64,000 nt of DNA from Microbacterium fluvii (GCF_025515205.1 NZ_JAOPFX010000003.1:411946-475945), one strand, 5' to 3'. Shown: positions 42,138-51,333, counted from the first letter of the stretch. Numbers and translations: made by a program. Notes: generated from the sequence alone by a model not told the origin.

Positions 42138-42273
42138 GCCGTCAGCATACGCCAAGCTTCAGCAATACTGAAGGCGACGTGCATAGCTCGCTCTCAACCT
42201 GCGCTGAACCGCCGCCAAGCCCGCGCTCGTACCGTTCCCAGAGAGGCCGCAACGGCCCGGCGAAGGGAGTGGC

Positions 42274-43203
42274 GTGGCCAAGGTCACCGTGGATCGGAAA
42301 CTCGTGCAGGGGATGACCAAGCGCGAGAGGCAGCAGTTCGTGCGCGAGGTGCGTCGCGCCGAGCGGGAGCGCCTCGCACGCGAGAAGCGCCGCCGCCGCA
42401 TCATCGGGTGGAGCGCGGCGGGCGCCGTCGTCGTGGTGGCCGCCGCCGGCGTCACGGTCGCCTCGGTCGCCAACGCGCAGGCCGCCGCGCAGGCGGAGGC
42501 GGATGCTGCGGCCTCCGGCCCCGCCAATATGGCCAGCGACGGGCTGCTGCTCACCTCGACCGACGGCACGACGCTGACAGCGACCACGACCGCCGCGCTC
42601 GGCCCCGACGAGCAGCCGACCGCCAACATCTCGACGGCGTCCACCACAGGCGTCGTCGACGTGCAGGTCTACCTCGACCTTACGACGGCCGATGCCGCGA
42701 CCTTCTGGTCGACCGCCGGCGACGTTCTGAGCTCGTACGCCACCGGGGGCGCGATCAGCATCGAGCTGCACCCGATCGCGCTCGACACGGGCGACGCGGA
42801 TGCCGTCGCCACCGCCGCCGCGTTCGGCTGCGTCGCCGACGCCGTGCCCGACTCGGCGCTCGACGTGTGGAGCGGGATCGTGCAGACGACGGCCGACGAC
42901 GTCGCCTACGGACTCGATTTCGACTCCGGCGAACTCGCCTCGATCGTCAGTGCCGCGGGGGTCGACGACGCAGGCGTGACGGAATGCCTGGACGACGGCG
43001 GATTCACGACCTGGGCGACCCAGGCGAGCGAGCGGGCGGCAGCATCCGTTCCCTACACCTCCGACGAGGTCGACGTGGCCGCGGGCCCCGTCGTCGTGGC
43101 GGCGGGCACCGCCTACACCGGCGCGCTCGACGACGTCGACGCGTTCACGACGTTCCTCACCGACGCCTACACGACCGCGCTCGCTGGGGCGACGACCGAG
43201 TAG
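42274..43203 (+). CDS. Membrane-anchored DsbA/thioredoxin-like protein lacking CxxC
   Basis: The protein has 309 residues. A basic cytoplasmic N-terminus rich in Arg/Lys/Glu (1-43) precedes one transmembrane segment (46-66); the rest is extracytoplasmic. The domain from about residue 125 has the DsbA layout (VDVQVYLDLTTADAATFW, then helices around residues 180-260). The Cys pair expected at the first strand-helix turn is absent; two other Cys are in AFGCVAD and VTECLDD. It may be a substrate-binding or structural relative and not an oxidase. GTG 42274 follows a gap with TACCGT near 42228. Confidence 0.75.
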   Translation: MAKVTVDRKLVQGMTKRERQQFVREVRRAERERLAREKRRRRIIGWSAAGAVVVVAAAGVTVASVANAQAAAQAEADAAASGPANMASDGLLLTSTDGTTLTATTTAALGPDEQPTANISTASTTGVVDVQVYLDLTTADAATFWSTAGDVLSSYATGGAISIELHPIALDTGDADAVATAAAFGCVADAVPDSALDVWSGIVQTTADDVAYGLDFDSGELASIVSAAGVDDAGVTECLDDGGFTTWATQASERAAASVPYTSDEVDVAAGPVVVAAGTAYTGALDDVDAFTTFLTDAYTTALAGATTE

Positions 43204-43215
43204 CCCCAGAGATCA

Positions 43216-43244
43216 CCCGCCGCGGGTCATGAGGCCGCGGCGGG
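43216..43244 (+). terminator. Hairpin after DsbA-like gene
   Basis: A perfect 10-bp stem, CCCGCCGCGG with CCGCGGCGGG, has a 9-nt loop and lies 13 bp after the stop. There is no T-run, so it may be Rho-assisted. Confidence 0.55.
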
Positions 43245-43251
43245 GCGTGGC

Positions 43252-43257
43252 TAGGCT
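43252..43257 (+). promoter_or_regulatory. -10 element for leaderless MFS gene
   Basis: TAGGCT ends 7 nt before ATG 43265, with no ribosome-binding site between. Confidence 0.45.
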
Positions 43258-43264
43258 CCGGGCC

Positions 43265-44890
43265 ATGAAGAACCCGATGGTGATCGTCATCCTCGCGGTG
43301 GCGCAGTTCGTGATGGTGCTCGACAGCACCGTGATGAACGTCTCGATCTCGCAGGTGGCCTCGGACCTCGACACCACGATCACCGGCATGCAGGCCGCGA
43401 TCACCTTCTACACGCTCACGATGGCCGCCTTCATGCTCACGGGCGGCAAACTCGGCGATCTGTGGGGGCGCGCGCGGGCGTTCAAGATCGGCTCGGTGAT
43501 CTACGGCATCGGGTCGCTGCTGACGGCGCTGAGCCCCAACCTCGGCATGCTGCTGTTCGGGTGGTCGCTCGTCGAGGGTCTGGGTGCGGTTCTGGTGATC
43601 CCGGCGATCGCGGCGCTCGCCGCCGTCAACTACGAGGGCAAGGGACGCGTTGTCGCCTTCTCGATCCTGGGGGCCGTCACGGGCCTCGCCGCCGCCGCAG
43701 GCCCGCTCATCGGCGGGCTCGTGACCACCTATGCGTCGTGGCGCTACGTCTTCATCGCCGAGACGATCGTGATGATCGTCGTGCTCGTGCTGTCGGGCCG
43801 CATCAAGGACGTGCCGGCCGACGGCTCGGTGCGCATCGATATCACCAGCGTCATCCTGTCGGCCGCGGGCATGGCCCTCGTGGTGCTGGGCGTGCTGCAG
43901 TCGAAGGTATGGGGCTGGTTCGTGCCGCTGAACCCGCCCGAGGTCGGCGGCGTCGAGTTCGCCCCGCTGGGCGTCTCGCCGGTGACCTACCTGATCCTTC
44001 TCGGCGTCGTGCTGCTGTGGTGGTTCGTCCAGCGGCAGCGCACGCTCGCCGAAGCGGGACGGATGCCGCTGCTCAAGGTCGCGCTGCTGGGCATCGCGGC
44101 ACTCCGCAGCGGGCTTTCGGGCTTCCTCGTGCAGTACTTCGCGATCGCCGCGCTCTTCTTCGTCATCCCGGTGTATCTGCAGACGATGCAGGGTTACGAC
44201 GCCCTGCAGACCGGACTGAAGATCCTGCCGCTGTCGGCGGGGCTCATCGTCTTCTCGGTGCTGGGCTCCTGGGCGACGGTGCGTCGCTCTGCCAAGCGCA
44301 TCGCTCAGGTCGGCCAGATCACGATGGCGGTCGGGCTGATGTTCGTGCTCATCGCGATCCAGCCCGAGCTGCTCGGCTGGCCCTTCGCGGCCGGCATGTT
44401 CGTCGTCGGCGCGGGATTCGGGCTGCTCGCCTCCCAGCTGGGCAACGTCAACATGTCGGCGGTCTCCGAGGAAGACACGTCGGAGGTCGGCGGGTTGCAG
44501 GGCACCTTCCAGAACCTCGGCTCATCGTTCGGCACGGCGGTCGTGGGGTCGGTGTTCATCCTGCTGCTGGCCTCCGGATTCACCTCCGCGCTCGCCGACA
44601 ACACGACGATCACGCCGGAGGAGCGCCAGTCGATCACGGCGAGCGTCGACCAGGGGGTGCCGATCATCTCGCAGCAGGAGGCGGTGGAGCTCGTGGTGGC
44701 CGCCGGCGGATCGAGCGGCACGGCGGCATCGGTCGGCGAAGACTATGCGGCGGCGCAGATCGATGCACTCAAGCAGGCGCTGTTCATCGTCTTCGCGCTG
44801 CTGCTGCTCTCGCTGCTGCTCTCCCGAGACCTGCCGGCCGAGATCGGCGCGAGGCGCGAGGAGGAGCCCGAGTCTGCGGCATCGACCTGA
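43265..44890 (+). CDS. MFS drug transporter, 14-helix DHA2 type
   Basis: The protein has 541 residues. About 14 transmembrane segments are visible. Motif D1-like LDSTVMNVSIS is in helix 1, motif A-like GGKLGDLWGRARAF follows helix 2, and motif C-like GAVTGLAAAAGPLIGG is in helix 5. This is the drug:proton antiporter DHA2 family (EmrB/QacA type). An extracellular loop of about 60 residues (near 440-500) precedes the last helix. The ATG probably heads a leaderless mRNA. No adjacent regulator. Confidence 0.9.
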   Translation: MKNPMVIVILAVAQFVMVLDSTVMNVSISQVASDLDTTITGMQAAITFYTLTMAAFMLTGGKLGDLWGRARAFKIGSVIYGIGSLLTALSPNLGMLLFGWSLVEGLGAVLVIPAIAALAAVNYEGKGRVVAFSILGAVTGLAAAAGPLIGGLVTTYASWRYVFIAETIVMIVVLVLSGRIKDVPADGSVRIDITSVILSAAGMALVVLGVLQSKVWGWFVPLNPPEVGGVEFAPLGVSPVTYLILLGVVLLWWFVQRQRTLAEAGRMPLLKVALLGIAALRSGLSGFLVQYFAIAALFFVIPVYLQTMQGYDALQTGLKILPLSAGLIVFSVLGSWATVRRSAKRIAQVGQITMAVGLMFVLIAIQPELLGWPFAAGMFVVGAGFGLLASQLGNVNMSAVSEEDTSEVGGLQGTFQNLGSSFGTAVVGSVFILLLASGFTSALADNTTITPEERQSITASVDQGVPIISQQEAVELVVAAGGSSGTAASVGEDYAAAQIDALKQALFIVFALLLLSLLLSRDLPAEIGARREEEPESAAST

Positions 44891-44919
44891 GCGCGCTCCG
44901 CGGGGGCGCGCCGCGCCCT

Positions 44920-44925
44920 TAGTCT
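44920..44925 (+). promoter_or_regulatory. -10 element for leaderless antiporter gene
   Basis: TAGTCT ends 6 nt before GTG 44932. Confidence 0.45.
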
Positions 44926-44931
44926 GAGCGG

Positions 44932-46131
44932 GTGACGCCGTCTGAAGCCAGCCTGTTCTTCATCCCGCTGCTGGCCGTCGTCGCGCCCCTGCTCGGCCGC
45001 GCCGTCGGGCGCTGGGTGCGGGTTCCGGTGGTTGTGTTCGAGCTGCTGCTCGGCATCCTCGCCGGCCCCGCCGTGCTCGGCTGGATCGCGCCGAACGAGT
45101 TCATCGACCTGCTCGCCGAGTTCGGGCTCGCGCTGCTCTTCTTCGTCGCGGGCACCGAGATCGAAGCATCCGCCCTGCGTGGACGGGCGGGCCTGCGCGC
45201 ATGGATCGGCTGGGGAATCAGCATCGCGGCGGGCATCGCGCTGGGGTGGATGCTGACGCCCGGGCTCGGCGCGATCATCATCGGCATCTCCCTCTCGTCG
45301 ACGGCGCTCGGCACGCTGCTGCCGATCCTGCGCGACGCCGGCGAGCTGCCGACGCCGTTCGGGCGCGCGGTCAGCGCCCTGGGCGCCGTCGGGGAGTTCG
45401 GTCCTCTCATCGCGATCTCGGTGCTGCTGGGCGGTCGCTCGCCGGGCGCGGCGACCATCGTGCTGATGGTGTTCCTGCTGATCGCGCTGGTGGCGATCAG
45501 GCTCGCGCTGCGCATGCCGCAGGGTGCCCTGCACGAGTTCGTCAACTCGACGCTGCACACCTCGGGGCAGTTCGCGATCCGCGTCGTGTTCGCGATCGTG
45601 GCGGCACTGGTGTTCCTGAGCCTCGTGCTGGGCATCGACATGCTGCTGGGCGCCTTCACCGCCGGCATCGTGTGGCGGCTCATGATGCGCGACGCCACCG
45701 AGCACGACCGGCACGCCGTCGAGAGCAAGATCGAGGGTGTCGCCTTCGGCTTCCTGGTGCCGATCTTCTTCATCTACACCGGTGTGACCTTCGACCTCAC
45801 CGCACTGCTGGCCTCGCCCCTGCTGCTCGCGCTCGTGCCCGTGGCGCTGGTGGCGCTCCTGGTCGTGCGCGGGGTGCCGTCGCTGCTGGCCGCGCCAGAG
45901 GGAGCGAGTGCTCGCGACCGCTGGGCGATCGCGCTGATGGGAGCGACGGGCCTGCCGATCATCGTCGCGGTGACCTCGATCGGCGTCGACGAGGGAATTC
46001 TCACCTCGGCGGAGTCGGCCGTGCTCGTGGGCGCCGGCATGCTGTCGGTGCTGCTGTTCCCGCTCATCGCGATGACCCTGCGCGGCGACGACACGCGCGC
46101 TCCGCTGTTCGTCGACGGTGATCGGGCCTGA
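44932..46131 (+). CDS. Cation:proton antiporter (CPA2 type)
   Basis: The protein has 399 residues with about 12 transmembrane segments. The family motifs are VFELLLGILAGPAVLGWI, FGLALLFFVAGTEIE and the inverted-repeat helix segment GAVGEFGPLIAISVLL, in which the ion-binding acidic residue lies. It lacks the regulatory TrkA-N domains found in KefB/KefC. The exported ion (Na+ or K+) cannot be told. GTG 44932 is preceded by a -10 element at leaderless spacing. Confidence 0.88.
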   Translation: MTPSEASLFFIPLLAVVAPLLGRAVGRWVRVPVVVFELLLGILAGPAVLGWIAPNEFIDLLAEFGLALLFFVAGTEIEASALRGRAGLRAWIGWGISIAAGIALGWMLTPGLGAIIIGISLSSTALGTLLPILRDAGELPTPFGRAVSALGAVGEFGPLIAISVLLGGRSPGAATIVLMVFLLIALVAIRLALRMPQGALHEFVNSTLHTSGQFAIRVVFAIVAALVFLSLVLGIDMLLGAFTAGIVWRLMMRDATEHDRHAVESKIEGVAFGFLVPIFFIYTGVTFDLTALLASPLLLALVPVALVALLVVRGVPSLLAAPEGASARDRWAIALMGATGLPIIVAVTSIGVDEGILTSAESAVLVGAGMLSVLLFPLIAMTLRGDDTRAPLFVDGDRA

Positions 46132-46137
46132 GGTCGG

Positions 46138-46443
46138 TCAGCGCCGGCGCAGCGCCTCCCAATCGACCTCGAGCGCCTCGGGCTGCGCAGGGGGGATCTG
46201 CGCGGGCAGCAGCATCCCTTCGTGCGGCCACAGCTTGACCGGCAGCACCACCGTCACCGTGACCGGATCTGGGGCGACGCCGGGGGCCTCGGGCGCCAGT
46301 TCGACGCGGGCCTCCTGGTAGCGGCCGCGGCCTGACGGCTCCGACACCGAGAGCACGCGCACGCACCCCCGCACGGCATCGGCGAGGGGATCCCGCAGCA
46401 GTCGCTCGAGATCGGCGGCGGCCTTGTCGACCCACTCCTCCAT
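46138..46443 (-). CDS. Hypothetical protein downstream of HAD phosphatase (101 aa)
   Basis: The protein has 101 residues. It starts MEEWVDKAAADLERLL (helical), followed by beta strands (YQEARVELAPEAPG, PVTVTVVLPVKLWP) and ends ALEVDWEALRRR. No family recognised. Its ATG overlaps the stop of the HAD gene by one base (TGATG), so it is translated with it. Confidence 0.75.
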   Translation of the reverse strand: MEEWVDKAAADLERLLRDPLADAVRGCVRVLSVSEPSGRGRYQEARVELAPEAPGVAPDPVTVTVVLPVKLWPHEGMLLPAQIPPAQPEALEVDWEALRRR

Positions 46444-47270
46444 CAGACGAGCCCGTGCCGGGCGAAGGCGTGTGCCAGGCCGTCGTCTTCGACGGCGTCG
46501 GTGACCTCGTCGGCGGCGGCGAGGGCCGCCTCGGTCGAGCCTCCCATCGCGATGCCGGTGCCCACGGCCAGCAGCATCTCGACATCGTTGCCGCTGTCGC
46601 CCACGGCGATCGCGTCGTCGATCGAGAGGCCGAGCCGCTCGAGCACCACCTCGATCGCGGCGGCCTTGTGCACGCCCCGCGGCGACACTTCGCCGGCGCG
46701 ATCGCCCAGGCCCGGCAGCGTGCCGCCGACGACCGTGAACTCCTCGCCCAGCAGCGATTCGACCGCAGCGTAGGCGGTGACGTCGTCGCCGTCGAACACG
46801 GCCTTCGCGGCGTGGTCGTAGCGCATCTCGCCCGGGTCGGTGATGTGCAGGCGCACGCTGGCGTCTTCGAGGTTGGTGAAGCCGAGCTCTTTCAGCACGC
46901 GCCGCATGCGCGCGCGGTGCCCCGCTGTCGGATACACCCCGCGCCGCCCCTGCAGGCTGTAGTCGAGGCCGAGCCGGTCGAAGACGCCGATCAGGTGGCG
47001 CACCTGCTGCTCGGTGAGTTCGCGCTCGAGAATCCACTCGCCGCCGAGCTCGATGTACGCGCCGGCGCCGGCGATCATGCCGTCGAAGCCGATGTCGGCG
47101 AGAGCCGGATCGATCTCGATGGGGCTGCGCCCCGTGGCCAGCATCACGAGGTGCCCGTTCGCGCGCGCCGCGCGGATGGCCCCGACCGCCGAGTCGGGTA
47201 CGCGCCCGAGCGCATCGGTGAGGGTTCCGTCGATGTCGAGGAACACGATGCGGCGACGTTCGGGAGCCAT
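46443..47270 (-). CDS. Cof-type HAD-IIB phosphatase
   Basis: The protein has 275 residues. Motif I is VFLDIDGTLTD (nucleophile Asp near residue 11), motif II is LATGRSP, motif III Lys is in GVHKAAAIEV, and motif IV is AVGDSGNDVEML. The insert cap between about 85 and 190 identifies subclass IIB (Cof). These enzymes dephosphorylate sugar phosphates, pyridoxal phosphate or similar. It heads a two-gene minus-strand operon, divergent from the L,D-transpeptidase gene. Confidence 0.92.
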   Translation of the reverse strand: MAPERRRIVFLDIDGTLTDALGRVPDSAVGAIRAARANGHLVMLATGRSPIEIDPALADIGFDGMIAGAGAYIELGGEWILERELTEQQVRHLIGVFDRLGLDYSLQGRRGVYPTAGHRARMRRVLKELGFTNLEDASVRLHITDPGEMRYDHAAKAVFDGDDVTAYAAVESLLGEEFTVVGGTLPGLGDRAGEVSPRGVHKAAAIEVVLERLGLSIDDAIAVGDSGNDVEMLLAVGTGIAMGGSTEAALAAADEVTDAVEDDGLAHAFARHGLV

Positions 47271-47311
47271 GGTTCGAGCCTAAGCCCGGCGCTGTGTGCA
47301 GGCGAGAGTGC

Positions 47312-47317
47312 TACAAA
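47312..47317 (+). promoter_or_regulatory. -10 element for leaderless L,D-transpeptidase gene
   Basis: TACAAA ends 6 nt before ATG 47324. Confidence 0.45.
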
Positions 47318-47323
47318 TGGCCC

Positions 47324-48220
47324 ATGCCAGACGCCACTCCGCCTCGCCGCCGCCGGCTTGTCGTCGGCGCCGTTGTGGCGGGCACGGTGCTGGTCGCGGC
47401 CGTCGCGGTGGGCGCGTGGATGCTGCGACCGCAGGCCCCGCCGCCCGTGGAGGCGACAGCATCCGTCACTCCGCCCTCCACTCCCACGCCGACGCCGACT
47501 CCCACACCCACCCCGACGCCGACCGTCTACGACCTCAGCGGGCTGCCCGAAGTGAACGTGTTCGCCGTCATTCCGGCCCTGGCCGTCGACGACGACCCGT
47601 CGGGCGGGTTCACCGGCGAGACCGCGACGCCCGTCGACGAGCAGGCGCCGGTGTTCGCCGAACCCGATGGCGAGCCGGTCGCCTATCTGCCGAAGGAGTA
47701 CGTGCACGGCGGCACGACCGTGCCGGTCGTCGAGCGGAGGGGGGAGTGGCTGAAGGTGCTGCTGGCCGGGCGGCAGGCGCTGCCGTCGCAGGGCGACCCC
47801 GCGCAGCTGACCGGATGGATGCGGCAGAGCGACGTCGAGATCGGCGAGAGCGACGACCTGGTCGAAGTCAGCATCTCGGATCGCACGATCGACATCGTGC
47901 ACGGCGATGAGAGCACCCGCATCGCGACCGACTTCGGCTGGGGCACGGCGGCGACCCCGACGCCGATCGGACGCACGTTCATCATGAAGATCGCCGTCGC
48001 CGAGTCGTTCGCGTACACCCGAGGGCACCCGCTCGTGTATCTCGGCGTGCAATCGCCCACGCTCGACGGCTTCGGCGGGCAGCAGGTCGCGGTGACGGCC
48101 TTCCACTACCACGACGCCCACTCCGGCAGCATCTCGAACGGATGCATCAGGCTCGGCGTCGACGAGATCACCGCACTCGCCGAGCTTCCGCTCGGAACGC
48201 CGGTCGTCATCACGGACTGA
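47324..48220 (+). CDS. L,D-transpeptidase (YkuD domain), membrane-anchored
   Basis: The protein has 298 residues. A basic start MPDATPPRRRR and a transmembrane anchor (12-33) are followed by a Pro-Thr repeat linker (about 50-66), an SH3-like segment, and a YkuD catalytic domain. The catalytic motif is complete: His in AFHYHDAHSGS and Ser-Asn-Gly-Cys-Ile-Arg near residue 275. The enzyme cross-links peptidoglycan stems (3-3) or attaches proteins outside the membrane. The PTPT linker probably spans the wall. ATG 47324 appears leaderless. Confidence 0.92.
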   Translation: MPDATPPRRRRLVVGAVVAGTVLVAAVAVGAWMLRPQAPPPVEATASVTPPSTPTPTPTPTPTPTPTVYDLSGLPEVNVFAVIPALAVDDDPSGGFTGETATPVDEQAPVFAEPDGEPVAYLPKEYVHGGTTVPVVERRGEWLKVLLAGRQALPSQGDPAQLTGWMRQSDVEIGESDDLVEVSISDRTIDIVHGDESTRIATDFGWGTAATPTPIGRTFIMKIAVAESFAYTRGHPLVYLGVQSPTLDGFGGQQVAVTAFHYHDAHSGSISNGCIRLGVDEITALAELPLGTPVVITD

Positions 48221-48683
48221 GCGGTCGCCCGGCCCCGCGAGTTGGCAGCTGTTGTCGCTCCCCGAACGATCGGGCGACAGGAGGTGCCACATTGCGGGCT
48301 GAAATAGGGGGTGCGCCGCCTTCCGGGGGGTTGGATGGCGGCGCACCTAGGCACTGCGAGCAGTGCCACACCGGACCTGTGGTGCTGGTTCGGTTGCCCC
48401 ACAGGTGGGGATCCGGTGCTTCTCTTGTCGGTCCGACGGTGGTCGGGCTCACGCCCATCCCTCGTCGTTCGACGGTCTGCTGTGGTGTCGCGTGAAACCG
48501 GGGGGACTCTCGCGTCACCTTCCCGCGGCCTTGCGGCCTCGGGGGGTCTGCTCCACAACGTACCGGTCATAAGCGTCCGGTGGTTGCATTTTCTCGCATG
48601 CACTCGGCGTGTCGCGAAAAGTGCTCGAGACGGTGCGGCGCATGGGAGGGTGGAGGGATCACTCTAACTGAAGGGGCGCTCCC
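48221..48683. other. Gene-free stretch with a series of strong hairpins
   Basis: No convincing protein gene. Hairpins: 48253-48277; 48310-48347 (perfect 11-bp stem GGTGCGCCGCC, loop with six G); 48350-48367 (GGCACTG-CGAG-CAGTGCC); 48369-48418 (nested CACCGG and CCTGTGG stems); 48484-48519 (9-bp stem with one mismatch, loop with six G); 48522-48544. On the minus strand two loops would carry six C, as in the actinobacterial 6C RNA motif. A structured RNA or a long regulatory leader of the aldo-keto reductase gene is possible. Confidence 0.5.
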
Positions 48684-49691
48684 ATGGAGAATCACGAGCT
48701 GGGCCGCATCGGCCGCGCGGTGTCGGCGGTCGGGCTGGGCACGTGGCAGCTCGGTGCCGACTGGGGAGACGTCAGCGAAAGCGACGCGCTGGCGGTGCTC
48801 GCGGCATCCGCAGATCGCGGAGTGACCCTGTTCGACACGGCCGATGTCTACGGCGACGGACGCAGCGAGGCGCTCATCGGGGCATTCCTCGCGGGCAGGC
48901 CCGGTCACGGCATCACCGTCGCCACCAAGATGGGGCGGCGCCTGGCGCAGGAGCCGCAGAACTACACGGCCGAGAACTTCCGCGCCTGGACCGATCGTTC
49001 ACGGCGCAATCTGCGCGTCGACACGCTCGACCTGGTGCAGCTGCACTGCCCGCCGAGTGCCGTGATCGACGACGACGCCACCTACGGCGCGCTCGACGCG
49101 CTCGTCGACGACGGCACCATCGCCGCCTACGGCGTGTCGGTCGAGACCTGCGCGCAGGCGCTCGCGGCGATCTCGCGGCCGCACGTGGCGAACGTGCAGA
49201 TCATCCTCAACCCGTTCCGGCTGAAGCCCCTCGACGAGGTGCTGCCGGCCGCTGCCGCCGCGGGGGTCGCGATCTTCGCGCGGGTGCCGCTCGCCTCGGG
49301 CCTGCTCAGCGGCAAGTACACCGCCTCGACGACCTTCAGCGCCGACGACCACCGCTCGTACAACCGCCAGGGTGAGGCGTTCGACAAGGGCGAGACCTTC
49401 TCGGGCGTCGACTACGAGACCGGTCTTGCCGCCGCGGCCGAACTCGCCGCGGCGCTGCCCGCCGGCGTCAGCCTGCCCGCGGCGGCCCTCGCGTGGGGCG
49501 CGTCGCGCCCCGGCGTGACGGCGGTGATCCCGGGGGCCCGCAATGTGGCGCAGGCGCAGTCGAATGCGGATGCTGCCGCGCTGCTGCCGGGCGCAGCCCG
49601 CGCCGGCGAACTCGACCTCGACGCCTTCGACGCCGTCGTGCGGCGGGTGTACGACGAGAAGCTGCGGGAGCAGATCCATCCGCAGTGGTGA
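48684..49691 (+). CDS. Aldo/keto reductase
   Basis: The protein has 335 residues with the (beta/alpha)8 fold of NADP-dependent aldo/keto reductases. The catalytic Asp and Tyr are in LFDTADVYGDGRSE, the Lys in TKMGRR, and the His in LVQLHCPP. The C-terminal NADP site is VIPGARNVAQAQSN. It resembles the YajO/YdhF-like or general stress GSP69-like group; substrate is unknown. ATG 48684 has GAAGGGG eight bases upstream. A structured intergenic region lies upstream. Confidence 0.9.
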   Translation: MENHELGRIGRAVSAVGLGTWQLGADWGDVSESDALAVLAASADRGVTLFDTADVYGDGRSEALIGAFLAGRPGHGITVATKMGRRLAQEPQNYTAENFRAWTDRSRRNLRVDTLDLVQLHCPPSAVIDDDATYGALDALVDDGTIAAYGVSVETCAQALAAISRPHVANVQIILNPFRLKPLDEVLPAAAAAGVAIFARVPLASGLLSGKYTASTTFSADDHRSYNRQGEAFDKGETFSGVDYETGLAAAAELAAALPAGVSLPAAALAWGASRPGVTAVIPGARNVAQAQSNADAAALLPGAARAGELDLDAFDAVVRRVYDEKLREQIHPQW

Positions 49692-49720
49692 CCGCGCAGT
49701 GGTGACCCCTCAGTGGTGAC
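49683..49720 (+). repeat. Three 14-bp tandem units at the end of the aldo/keto reductase gene
   Basis: CAGTGGTGAC recurs at 49683, 49697 and 49711. The first unit contains the stop codon, so expansion would not alter the protein. Confidence 0.75.
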
Positions 49721-49785
49721 CGCGCAGGGGTGTCGCGCTCCGGCGTCGCGCTTCGCCGTGGCGGTTCGGCGTGCCGAGGCGAGGG

Positions 49786-51333
49786 TCATGTCGTCAGCGT
49801 GAGGTGTCGGCTGTGGGCGAGTGGCTGGCGGATCTCGAGCCGGTCGAGCATCGTGAGCGGTGACTTCGATGCGCGGAACCAGCGTCGCCGCGGATCCCAC
49901 CAGGCCGGGCCCCTGACATAGGGCACCCCGAGGCGCATCTGGATCTCCCACCCGCACACGTGCACCCAGTGGTGGTGGAACATGCAGACCGGCACCCCGT
50001 TGTCGGTGCTCGTCTCGCCGCCCTCGCTGTGCTCGTCGACGTGGTGGATCTCGCACCAGTCGGCCGGAACCTGGCACCCGGGAATGATGCAGGTGCCGTC
50101 TCTGGCCTCGATCGCCCGACGCTGCCGACGGTTGAACAGTCGCTCGGTGGTGCGGATCGAGGTGATGCGCCCGTTCTCGGCGAAGACGACCCGCTGCATG
50201 CGCCCCGTACAGGCGATGCGCTCGGCGAGGTCGATGGGCTGCGGCTCGCCGATGCCCGGCAGGTGGGTGAAACCGGTGCCGGCGAGAAGGTCTTTCTCTC
50301 GTGCGTGCACGACCAGCGTCGGTGCCGCGCCGGCGATCGTGGGCAGCGTGCCCGACGTGGCGATGCGGTGGATCAGCGTCCACAGCGCGTCGTGGCGCCT
50401 CTGGCCGACGGTGCGCGGGTCGAGCGGGGGAGCGGCCTCGTCCCCGGAGCTGTCGCCCTCGCCCTCGCCGCCCTCGCCGGAGCCGGTGGACTCGAGCTCG
50501 GTGCCTGCACCGCTCTCGCCCCCGGCGAACCACGGCCCGTCGGGCTGCCGCGCGGTGCGCGGGCTCATCAGCGCATCGATGCACCGGCGCAGTTCGGCCA
50601 TGAACTCGGGCAGCGCGTGGCCGCCGAAGGGCACGACGCCGTCTCGGCAGCGGCCGATCCAGAAGTCGCGCTTGCGCATCGCACGCTCTTCGGGCGGCTC
50701 GGTGCCGTCTTGGTCGAGGAACACGGCCCACACCTGCGCCATCTCTCGCAGTGCATCGGCGTCGACGACGGGCGGGGCGTCAGGGGCGTCGCCGCGCGCC
50801 GCGGTGCACAGTTCGGCTTCGGCGACGAGCACGGCTGCGTCGCCGGCCGCAGGGCGAGCCTTTTCCAGCGGCACCGCGACGGCCAGTGCGCCCTCGACGC
50901 CCACGGCCCCCGTCGCCAGAGCTTCGCGCAGGCCCGGGTAGCGCGCGGGCAGCGCCTCGCCGGTGAGCGCTCGCCGCGGGGCGGTGAGCCTTCCGATGCG
51001 CACATAGGCATTGGCCGTCACCCGTGTCGATCGGGTGACCCGCTGCACGAGTTCGCCCGCGGTCACCGACCCGAACCGCGCTGACATGCGATCGGCCACG
51101 ATCTCGTCGGTGGAGCGCTGCGACACGACTCCCGACCCCTCGCACAGCAGCGCCTCGGCCCGCCGCGCGATGCCTGCGGCGGCGCCCATGATCGCGAGCA
51201 CGTCGTCGTCGGTCGCGGCGCCCACGGCACCGCTGAACGCCTCGGCCAGCACGCCGTCGAGCTCTGCGCTCAGAGCGTCGATGCGGTCGAGGAGTTCGTT
51301 CATAGCTTCGATTATGCGGGTGGCCTCCGACAT
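49786..51333 (-). CDS. DUF222/HNH endonuclease protein (intact copy)
   Basis: The protein has 515 residues. DUF222 helices span about 15-330, interrupted by a low-complexity acidic stretch (near 285-305). The HNH domain is at about 420-475: CIIPGCQVPADWCEIHHVDEHSEGG in pattern, then CMFHHHWVH. These proteins occur in many copies per actinobacterial genome; role unknown, sometimes thought to be mobile or nuclease-like. It is the same family as the frameshifted gene at 34711-36152 but diverged in sequence. It starts at 51333 or a Met near 51303. Confidence 0.88.
   Translation of the reverse strand: MSEATRIIEAMNELLDRIDALSAELDGVLAEAFSGAVGAATDDDVLAIMGAAAGIARRAEALLCEGSGVVSQRSTDEIVADRMSARFGSVTAGELVQRVTRSTRVTANAYVRIGRLTAPRRALTGEALPARYPGLREALATGAVGVEGALAVAVPLEKARPAAGDAAVLVAEAELCTAARGDAPDAPPVVDADALREMAQVWAVFLDQDGTEPPEERAMRKRDFWIGRCRDGVVPFGGHALPEFMAELRRCIDALMSPRTARQPDGPWFAGGESGAGTELESTGSGEGGEGEGDSSGDEAAPPLDPRTVGQRRHDALWTLIHRIATSGTLPTIAGAAPTLVVHAREKDLLAGTGFTHLPGIGEPQPIDLAERIACTGRMQRVVFAENGRITSIRTTERLFNRRQRRAIEARDGTCIIPGCQVPADWCEIHHVDEHSEGGETSTDNGVPVCMFHHHWVHVCGWEIQMRLGVPYVRGPAWWDPRRRWFRASKSPLTMLDRLEIRQPLAHSRHLTLTT

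Noticed and set aside
47480..47525. Simple CCGACGCC-like repeats after the L,D-transpeptidase anchor
   Set aside because: They encode a Pro-Thr linker, a usual feature of wall-spanning proteins.
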